From IMG/VR virus record IMGVR_UViG_3300032116_001071, positions 1-27,604 of that record: a stretch of 27,604 bases of DNA; one strand, written 5' to 3'. Positions 22,149 through 27,604 of the stretch are shown one piece after another; within the stretch, counting starts at the first letter, position 1; each line of letters opens with the position of its first letter. The notes under the pieces were generated by a model. The model ran no database searches and was not told the origin of the DNA. It saw only the letters and a list, made by a program, of their open reading frames with translations. A program made the position numbers and the translations under genes. The stretch is from a virus.

Positions 22149-23099
22149 ACTCAAAGGGGGGAGGGTGGTCAGTTGGGTCGCACCGGGCGGGGGGCCCGTC
22201 GCAACCGCTGCTAGCGGCGGCAATGCCGCCGATGCTTGACGTGATGGGGGTGGTTCCCATCCCGCCGTAGAATCATTCAATTCAGCAATCAATCCCTCTA
22301 GCGAATGGAAGCCATCGGCAAGTCCTATATCTATCGCTTGCTGCCCCATAAATACCTTCCCATCAGCCATGGCTAACGCCTGCTCATGCGTCACACTACG
22401 ATATTGAGCAACAAAATCAACAAAGATTTCATAGATCGCATCTACCTCTTCCTGGATAGATCGCCGACCTGGGTCAGTCAGGGGCCCGTATTGGCTCGCG
22501 ATTCGCTTGTATTTTCCAGCCGTGATCTCAGTCGTCTGGATCCCGGCCGCTTCCTCCATCCTGGAGATGTTGCGATGGGTGGCGACAATACCTATAGAGC
22601 CCAACCGATCCACCTGGCTGCCTAGGTAGACTTTGCTCGCCGCTGAACCGATCCAATACGCGGCGGAAGCAACCAGGTTGTCGCTCAGGGTCGCGGTCGG
22701 CTTTAACTGTCGAGCCGCAAACAATGCCGACGCTGCCCCCTCAGTCCCAGCAACCGTTCCGCCGGGGGAGTCAATATGCAACAGCAACGCCCGAACTTTT
22801 TTATCCTCAACCGCCGCTTTGATGTCTCTCGTCAGCAAATCACTTGACGTGCCCCCGCTCACCTCCTGCATCAAACTCATGCGCTGCGCAATCGCCCCCC
22901 GTACTGGGATCACCGCCACGCCATTGCGCACCTCATATCCACCAGGCACAGGGCCCGACAGGGGGGCTCCACGCCTTGCCTCCAGTGCCGCGATATCCGT
23001 CCGATCACCCCGGAGATGCGCACCATAGATCTGCCGCATCAGCGTCAGATGCTCGGGCAGGATCGCCCAGGGAGAATAAAGGACATCAACGAGATTCAT
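21633..23099 (-). CDS. S49-type capsid maturation protease with scaffold-like C-terminus
   Basis: This 488-residue protein has an SppA/ClpP-fold protease domain at residues 55-270: RALLLHIDSPGGTVAGTE for the oxyanion glycines, NLVASAAYWIGSAA with nucleophile S145, and EITAGKYKRIAS with K196 or K198 as general base (spacing close to SppA). ADGKVFMGQQAIDIGLADG closes the domain. A Pro-rich linker (282-316) leads to a charged helical C-terminal region (317-488) likely to act as internal scaffold, like lambda C/Nu3. I chose the ATG at 23099, 7 nt after the portal stop. An in-frame ATG at 23279 would extend 60 residues across the portal gene. A nested start at 22148 is possible. Confidence 0.88.
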   Translation of the reverse strand: MNLVDVLYSPWAILPEHLTLMRQIYGAHLRGDRTDIAALEARRGAPLSGPVPGGYEVRNGVAVIPVRGAIAQRMSLMQEVSGGTSSDLLTRDIKAAVEDKKVRALLLHIDSPGGTVAGTEGAASALFAARQLKPTATLSDNLVASAAYWIGSAASKVYLGSQVDRLGSIGIVATHRNISRMEEAAGIQTTEITAGKYKRIASQYGPLTDPGRRSIQEEVDAIYEIFVDFVAQYRSVTHEQALAMADGKVFMGQQAIDIGLADGFHSLEGLIAELNDSTAGWEPPPSRQASAALPPLAAVATGPPPGATQLTTLPPLSMTTTQEQVAQWAADNQEAASILREEGAATERAELQPQIEKARAEGAEAERERVAGVRAALIPGHEALIEKFCADGKTTGGEAALAVTAAERELREAAASSRLTNATPAVPFAGVSEGQREAKAPPKAEINPRAVADKAREIAEQAKASGTTMPIEQACIKAREALYPTSNT

Positions 23100-23106
23100 G
23101 TTCTTA

Positions 23107-24723
23107 TCATACAGCCCCCGGAGTGTTGCCGTCCATCGGCTGATCTGTAACAGTATCGGCCGGCTTGGCTCCCAGCGGGGGCAGGCCATCACGTTCCCTT
23201 GCCCTGGCCTCACGCACCCGCTGCAGATGCTTGTCGTCCCAGTTGCCGCCATTGAACGCCAACGCCTCTTCGTGCTCACTGGTCAGGAACGCTGCCCGTT
23301 TCTCTGCCGCCAACGCTTCCTTCAGCGGATCCAGCGAGCCGGCCGTTGTGCCATGCCAATCGCTGCCGCTCCATGCGTGGCGGATAAATGGATCCGCAAA
23401 AAATCCTGGCGCTTCAATAATGCCCAGCGCCACGGCATCAGCCAACCATTCCTGGTATATCGGCTTACACAAGTCAGCCGCGTCATCATAGCGATCTATG
23501 CTGATAGTCTGCCACCATTGCTCCCTAGCGGCCCTCGCGGCTGTATAACTAGACTCAAACAAGCCCTTGACTATCTCAGGTGGTATATCGGTGCCCATCG
23601 CGCAAATCTTGAGCACGGTCTCCCAGAACTGCTGATGAGCTGGATTCGGACGCCCTGGCGTGGGTGATTCCAGCTTTTCGCCCGGCAACAGATGGATTAG
23701 CTGGCCGTCAGTCCATGCCGTAGAATTTTCTCTCGCTGCTATCGCGAGCTTTTTATATTGTTCAGCATCTTGAGTTTCTTTACCGAAAAGCGCCTCAAAT
23801 GAATCAAAATCCATCATAGCGGCAAGCGTCATCTTTGCCGCATTGCGCGCCCCCGTGATCTCTGATTCTGTATAATCATCAAGACCTTTGATAGTATCTA
23901 TAATCGACCCAAGACGCGGCATCCCACGGCTTGAACCTGGCCGCCTGATCCTTCTGCGTAGAATAAACTGCAATTCTCCGTTTGGTCCATACTGATCGAT
24001 CTCCGTCCATCCCTTGTCAGAATTTACGTTGATACTGCCAGGATGATGGTTTGCAATCCAGAATTTCTCTATCTCCCCATCCTTATTTCTTTGCACACCT
24101 TCATGTAAAGTGGAGGTATTTATACTTCCATCCTTGTTACAAATTCGATCAGCTTCAATCAGCTGCAACGCCAACCGGAACGGCCAGCCGCCGCGCTCCT
24201 TCTTCACAAGTTGAATCCCTACATCACCACTTAGCTCCTGCGATAAAATGGATAACCGCTGCGCTTGGTAGAAGTCAAGCTCACCTGATACTGTTGCAAA
24301 CTTGCTTGCTGCCCACATGTGAAAACGCTTCTCCGTCTTCTTCTTCCACGCCGCAGCGGCTTCCTCTGTGATCCCCAGCTCTTCATGGTCCACGGCACAT
24401 TGCAGCCGTAGACCCATCCCGCCTCGATATTCAACATGTCGGTTGATCGCGGCCGATGCTATCGGCGCAGTACGATCTAAATCCCTACAATGTGCCCTCT
24501 GATCCCTACGCTCATACCAATCTGTCCCATCAGCATCGCGTAACCCTGGCGCCCACATCCCGAACGCCGAACGCATATAGAGGCTTGAGGTCATCGGCTG
24601 CCCCCATGCCATCGGCATAGGCTGATCAGCGATCCCCTCATGCGTGCCCCCAGCCGCACCCGTGGCCGCACCCGCTTGTACAGCTGGCGGCTGGGTCTGT
24701 CGTATCCTGCGCTTGCGCGTCAT
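23107..24723 (-). CDS. portal protein, lambda-type
   Basis: This 538-residue protein forms the twelve-subunit DNA channel at one capsid vertex. Stretches typical of the lambda portal family are RDLDRTAPIASAAINRHVEY, AQRLSILSQELSGDVGIQLV, LIEADRI, FILRRRIRRPGSSRGMPRL and EIVKGLFESSYTAARAAREQ. The C-terminal 90 residues (DWHGTTAGSLDPLKEALAAE onward) are helical and basic-acidic mixed. The start overlaps the gpW-like stop by ATGA. The stop is followed by the protease start after 7 nt. Length is normal for the family. Confidence 0.93.
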   Translation of the reverse strand: MTRKRRIRQTQPPAVQAGAATGAAGGTHEGIADQPMPMAWGQPMTSSLYMRSAFGMWAPGLRDADGTDWYERRDQRAHCRDLDRTAPIASAAINRHVEYRGGMGLRLQCAVDHEELGITEEAAAAWKKKTEKRFHMWAASKFATVSGELDFYQAQRLSILSQELSGDVGIQLVKKERGGWPFRLALQLIEADRICNKDGSINTSTLHEGVQRNKDGEIEKFWIANHHPGSINVNSDKGWTEIDQYGPNGELQFILRRRIRRPGSSRGMPRLGSIIDTIKGLDDYTESEITGARNAAKMTLAAMMDFDSFEALFGKETQDAEQYKKLAIAARENSTAWTDGQLIHLLPGEKLESPTPGRPNPAHQQFWETVLKICAMGTDIPPEIVKGLFESSYTAARAAREQWWQTISIDRYDDAADLCKPIYQEWLADAVALGIIEAPGFFADPFIRHAWSGSDWHGTTAGSLDPLKEALAAEKRAAFLTSEHEEALAFNGGNWDDKHLQRVREARARERDGLPPLGAKPADTVTDQPMDGNTPGAV

Positions 24724-24956
24724 GGCATTGGCACCAACGAACGGCGGCGGGGGCGCCCTTGGGATCTTGCCTGAGCCTCACTCAAGTCCTGCTCAAGCAA
24801 CTTGATCATCCGCTGAATTTTCTCCAGATCTGCCCTGGTGAACTTACGCAACCCATCAGGCCCCGGCAGTTCATAGCTCTGGCCATTGGACAGCACCTCT
24901 AGCTCAGCCTGTCGATAGGCCGCTAGCCGCTGCTCGATTTCCGCAATTGTTGCCAT
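24720..24956 (-). CDS. head-tail joining protein, gpW-like
   Basis: This 78-residue protein has the short helix-strand-strand-helix layout of lambda W: an N-terminal helix MATIAEIEQRLAAYRQAELE, a beta hairpin QSYELPGPDGLRKFTRADLE, a second helix KIQRMIKLLEQDL, and a basic tail. It plugs the portal after DNA packaging. Location between terminase large subunit and portal is exactly that of W. It starts 10 nt after the terminase stop and overlaps the portal start by ATGA. Confidence 0.82.
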   Translation of the reverse strand: MATIAEIEQRLAAYRQAELEVLSNGQSYELPGPDGLRKFTRADLEKIQRMIKLLEQDLSEAQARSQGRPRRRSLVPMP

Positions 24957-24965
24957 GACAAAATT

Positions 24966-26882
24966 CTAGCTGAACCTCAGGCCTTTCAGGAGCGATACGC
25001 GCCCCTCGCCCTGGGCTCCCTTCCGCCGCGTCATGGCTTGCGCCTCCAGCTGATCCCACATCGTACCGCGTGCAAACTCACGCGCCACTAGATCGACCAT
25101 CGCGCTCGCATACACCGCCGTATCCAGCGGTTCGTTGCGAGCCCCTGGGGGGTTGTGCCATTCCAGCCTCTGAAATCCCTTGACCATCTTCGGGATCAAC
25201 CGCTCACACGTCAAACCCTTCAAGAATTCCTGAGTAGCATTCTGGCCAAAATGGATAAACCCAGGGCCAGCCGTTTCGATCAGCAGCTGCCTGTATAAAG
25301 TACGTTTTAATCCATGAACCCCCAACTGATATAAAGTCACGCCTGATTTAATTACTTTATTTTTGTAATTTATATCCATCTTCTTGCCTGGACTCACGGG
25401 TGGCGCCGTTGCCTTGACAGCTCCACTAATCGCCACCACATTTTCGCGAGCATGCAATCTACAGTATTCATATACCTCATGGGTAAAATGTCCCCCGCTA
25501 TCAACGCAAGTTCTAGCCACTTCAAAATATCGATCTTCATCCGCATTAAATTGTGTCCTCCTGATCGCATTAACCTGTAGCCATGGGCCGCCATTCTTTG
25601 GATTACATTCTACATTCTGCGCTGGATCACCTACAATCTTCTCATGCCATATCAGCCATCTTTCCCTATCACGTCCAAATCCCCATACGGCTACCTCCAG
25701 CCAGGTATCCTGTACATCAACCGCACACGTCAGCAGTAAAACACCAGGCGGGCAGTAACCCGTAGCATAAGGCTCCATCTGTGCTCTCTTCATCAATGCA
25801 TCAGCATTTACCTCGGCAACGCTCTCATCCTGGAACGCTTCAGCCGCTCTCTTGTTAATCCATCCCTTCAGCAACAATGCATCACCTTTGGCCCTCAAAA
25901 ATTCATTCCTGATTTGATGCCAGCTCAACCACCCCGCTGGCGCATACCATCCCGGCAGGTGAAATCCAGCCGTCTCACCATCCCCCTCAGCTGTCGCACG
26001 CCATATCCCACCAGGTAACATTGATTCTTTATGCTCCTCACTTATTCGCGTTTGGCAATGCTCGCACCTGCAAAATACTTCCCCGGCTGGTGTATCCCAT
26101 ACAAAATGTTGACGCCATTGTAAAATCTGACGCTCACCACAACATGGCATCTTTACCGCATACCTCCGCTGATCTGATCGCTCTTCAAATTCCCATGTAA
26201 TTCGACAAGCTCCCCTCACGCCAGGCGTTGATGTAAGCAACGTTTTTCGATTCGGAAAATTCGTGAGGCGTGCTTCCGCGTTTTCCAACGGATCGCCCTT
26301 GTCATCCGCTTCATTTGGGACAGAAGACAGCTCATCTACCCACAAGCAGCCAGCCGGCATCCCCTGGCTAGCGCTTCCACTATTACTCCCAATAATTGAT
26401 ACAATCATATCCCCTGCAAATTCTTTTAAGAACATACTATTGGCTGCATCCCTTGTTTTTACTGACACTTGCCTTTCTTTTATGGAGGGCGTATTATTAA
26501 AAAGTGGCGTAAACCTTTGCCGCACCTGCCTCTTCGCAAAACTCTCAGACGGAAACATCACCAAAAATGGAGTCGGGTTCAATACAATCGTCGCCCCCAA
26601 CCAATTAAGGCCCGCCTCCGTCTTGCCTCCGCTCTGGCTGCCGAACACCATTACAACTCGTTTGATCTTCGTCTCGCTTGGACTCAATAAATTCATCGGC
26701 TCCCTCAGGAATGGCGTCCGCTCCGTCCGCCATGGGCCCGGTTCTGAGCTTGACCGCCTAGTCAGCACCCTCTCAGCATCGGCCCACTGACTCACCGTCA
26801 TATCCGGCGGCGGTTGCAACGCCTCCAGAAACGCCCGTCGATACGCATCCCCGGCTGATACAGGTGCCCAGTTTCCGCTCAT
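24966..26882 (-). CDS. terminase large subunit, gpA family
   Basis: This 638-residue DNA-packaging motor has an N-terminal ATPase and C-terminal nuclease. The Walker A-like motif is GSQSGGKT (81-88) and Walker B is GCLWVDE (178-184), with a TSTP coupling motif near 217-220. Cysteines at 247, 248, 271, 273 and 276 form a likely zinc ribbon. The nuclease domain shows AVDVQ with D389, a following WLEVAVWGFGRD strand, CVDSGGH, and a late PLDTAVYA. All this fits the lambda gpA family, which cuts cos sites. It starts with an ATGA overlap on the small subunit. Length matches gpA (641 aa). Confidence 0.95.
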   Translation of the reverse strand: MSGNWAPVSAGDAYRRAFLEALQPPPDMTVSQWADAERVLTRRSSSEPGPWRTERTPFLREPMNLLSPSETKIKRVVMVFGSQSGGKTEAGLNWLGATIVLNPTPFLVMFPSESFAKRQVRQRFTPLFNNTPSIKERQVSVKTRDAANSMFLKEFAGDMIVSIIGSNSGSASQGMPAGCLWVDELSSVPNEADDKGDPLENAEARLTNFPNRKTLLTSTPGVRGACRITWEFEERSDQRRYAVKMPCCGERQILQWRQHFVWDTPAGEVFCRCEHCQTRISEEHKESMLPGGIWRATAEGDGETAGFHLPGWYAPAGWLSWHQIRNEFLRAKGDALLLKGWINKRAAEAFQDESVAEVNADALMKRAQMEPYATGYCPPGVLLLTCAVDVQDTWLEVAVWGFGRDRERWLIWHEKIVGDPAQNVECNPKNGGPWLQVNAIRRTQFNADEDRYFEVARTCVDSGGHFTHEVYEYCRLHARENVVAISGAVKATAPPVSPGKKMDINYKNKVIKSGVTLYQLGVHGLKRTLYRQLLIETAGPGFIHFGQNATQEFLKGLTCERLIPKMVKGFQRLEWHNPPGARNEPLDTAVYASAMVDLVAREFARGTMWDQLEAQAMTRRKGAQGEGRVSLLKGLRFS

Positions 26883-27442
26883 CCCATATCCCTCAGCGCA
26901 CGCAACGCTGTCTTCAGCTCACCATCAATCAATTGACGAATCGCCTGCTGGTCATTCATTGACGCCACACGACCCGCCACCCGATCGGATACAGCCAAAA
27001 TCGAATCCCGTAATGCCATCGCTAACGTAGCCGCCTCTTGCCTCATCTCTTCAATGCTTCCAACCTCTTGCCTATCCCTCAACGCTGCCACCCTCTGGCG
27101 CTCGGCCTGATAGTGCTCCCTCCTGGCCTGGCTGATATTCAGATCAGGTATCTCATCTTCGGGCAGGCTGGCTACCAGCGCCTTTATTTCTCCAGCACTA
27201 GGCAGCCTCCGCGATTCCCCTACATCTATCTCCGGTAGATCCTCTTCAGACTTCCTCCTGTTGCGATGGCTTACCTTTGTTCGCGCCGTCCATAGCTCCA
27301 GTGCTAAATCCTTGCGCAACACCTTCTTCCCTTGGCGCATCACCACCGCGTCGGCCAGCCGCGTTTTCATCGCCTGATTAACGGCTGAGACCGAAACGCC
27401 TTTGAGCTTCGCAAAATCAGCTTGACTGATGCACTCCACCAA
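26879..27442 (-). CDS. terminase small subunit, Nu1-like
   Basis: This 187-residue protein would recognise the packaging site. An N-terminal winged helix-turn-helix (ISQADFAKLKGVSVSAVNQA, then KVLRKDLALELW) is followed by a charged linker and a long C-terminal helical region (AEAR-type: EEMRQEAATLAMALRDSILA) for assembly and large-subunit contact. An in-frame TAA lies 6 nt upstream. The start must therefore be the TTG at 27442 or the GTG at 27439, since later ATGs would cut the HTH. No strong Shine-Dalgarno is present. The repeated motifs upstream are candidates for its binding sites. Confidence 0.85.
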   Translation of the reverse strand: MVECISQADFAKLKGVSVSAVNQAMKTRLADAVVMRQGKKVLRKDLALELWTARTKVSHRNRRKSEEDLPEIDVGESRRLPSAGEIKALVASLPEDEIPDLNISQARREHYQAERQRVAALRDRQEVGSIEEMRQEAATLAMALRDSILAVSDRVAGRVASMNDQQAIRQLIDGELKTALRALRDMG

Positions 27443-27462
27443 TCTTTAGGGCCCATCCTTGG

Positions 27463-27558
27463 GCTTAAACTTAAGCGCTAGCTTAAACGATCCAGGCACA
27501 AACTTAAATGCTCGCAGGGGAGGGGGGCCGTGTGCCCAGTCACAGCAAGGGTTTAAGC
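27463..27558. promoter_or_regulatory. iterated GCTTAAAC/AAACTTAA motifs, candidate cos or operator region
   Basis: GCTTAAAC occurs at 27463-27470 and 27481-27488, and inverted (GTTTAAGC) at 27551-27558. AAACTTAA occurs at 27467-27474 and 27500-27507. TTAAGC GCTA GCTTAA (27471-27486) is an inverted repeat. A G-rich run (27515-27527) and eight T (27563-27570) lie alongside. The region is directly upstream of the terminase small subunit, where lambda-type phages carry cos with its small-subunit binding sites. The late promoter may also be here. Confidence 0.6.
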
Positions 27559-27604
27559 AAGATTTTTTTTCCCAGCTAGGTAAAAATCGGGGTTCGAATA
27601 TACC

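Noticed and set aside
23100-23279. 60-residue N-terminal extension of the S49 protease
   Set aside because: It lies wholly over the portal C-terminus in another frame. The internal ATG at 23099 begins the region that resembles protease N-termini.
27590-27604. GGTTCGAAT at the right edge resembles a tRNA T-loop
   Set aside because: The flanking bases CGGGG and ATACC do not make a 5-bp T stem, and no anticodon arm fits upstream.
1-27604. CRISPR array, insertion sequence, retron or diversity-generating element
   Set aside because: No regularly spaced repeats, no transposase, no reverse transcriptase and no template/variable repeat pair were seen.

Overview
The window is a piece of a tailed, long-tailed (siphovirus-type, lambda-like) phage or prophage genome. 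Nearly all of it, about 24.5 kb from 27442 down to 2980 on the minus strand, is one late structural operon. It reads terminase small and large subunits, a gpW-like joining protein, portal, S49 capsid-maturation protease, decoration protein, major capsid protein, neck proteins, a block of fibre, lectin-like and membrane proteins, a tail terminator candidate, tail tube, G/G-T tail-assembly chaperones, tape measure, tail-tip proteins with LysM and LamG domains, a two-domain endolysin, and finally thymidylate kinase. The best host clue is that kinase. As I remember the family, it closely resembles picocyanobacterial (Synechococcus/Cyanobium-type) Tmk. Many genes also lack a Shine-Dalgarno, as is common in cyanobacteria. 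A cyanophage or cyanobacterial prophage is therefore likely but not proven. I noticed no HIP1 octamer (GCGATCGC) and no clear host chromosomal gene.

Left arm (1-2812, plus strand): small non-structural genes converge on the late operon. They are a hypothetical protein, a tRNA-like gene with CAT anticodon, a small membrane-anchored helix-turn-helix protein, an Rnl2-like RNA ligase in a cassette flanked by exact 20-bp direct repeats, a protein with a C-terminal ribbon-helix-helix-like domain, and another hypothetical protein. The junction (2813-2979) holds a 10-bp inverted repeat and two back-to-back intrinsic terminators, one per strand.

The late operon is tightly packed. At least eleven junctions are ATGA overlaps, and several others are TGATG or TAATG, so translational coupling is probably used throughout. 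The G/T tail-chaperone pair contains a canonical -1 slippery heptamer (A AAG GGA, 13481-13475), and the downstream frame stays open to the end of T. This predicts a G-T fusion as in lambda. The tape measure carries a charged coiled coil of about 255 residues inserted between the two halves of its conserved core. A fibre/lectin/membrane block lies between neck and tail terminator, an unusual place for it.

The right edge (27443-27604), just upstream of terminase small subunit, has a cluster of GCTTAAAC/AAACTTAA motifs where a lambda-type phage would have cos. No gene-free stretch exceeds 300 bases. No integrase, repressor, replication gene, insertion sequence or CRISPR array is visible.
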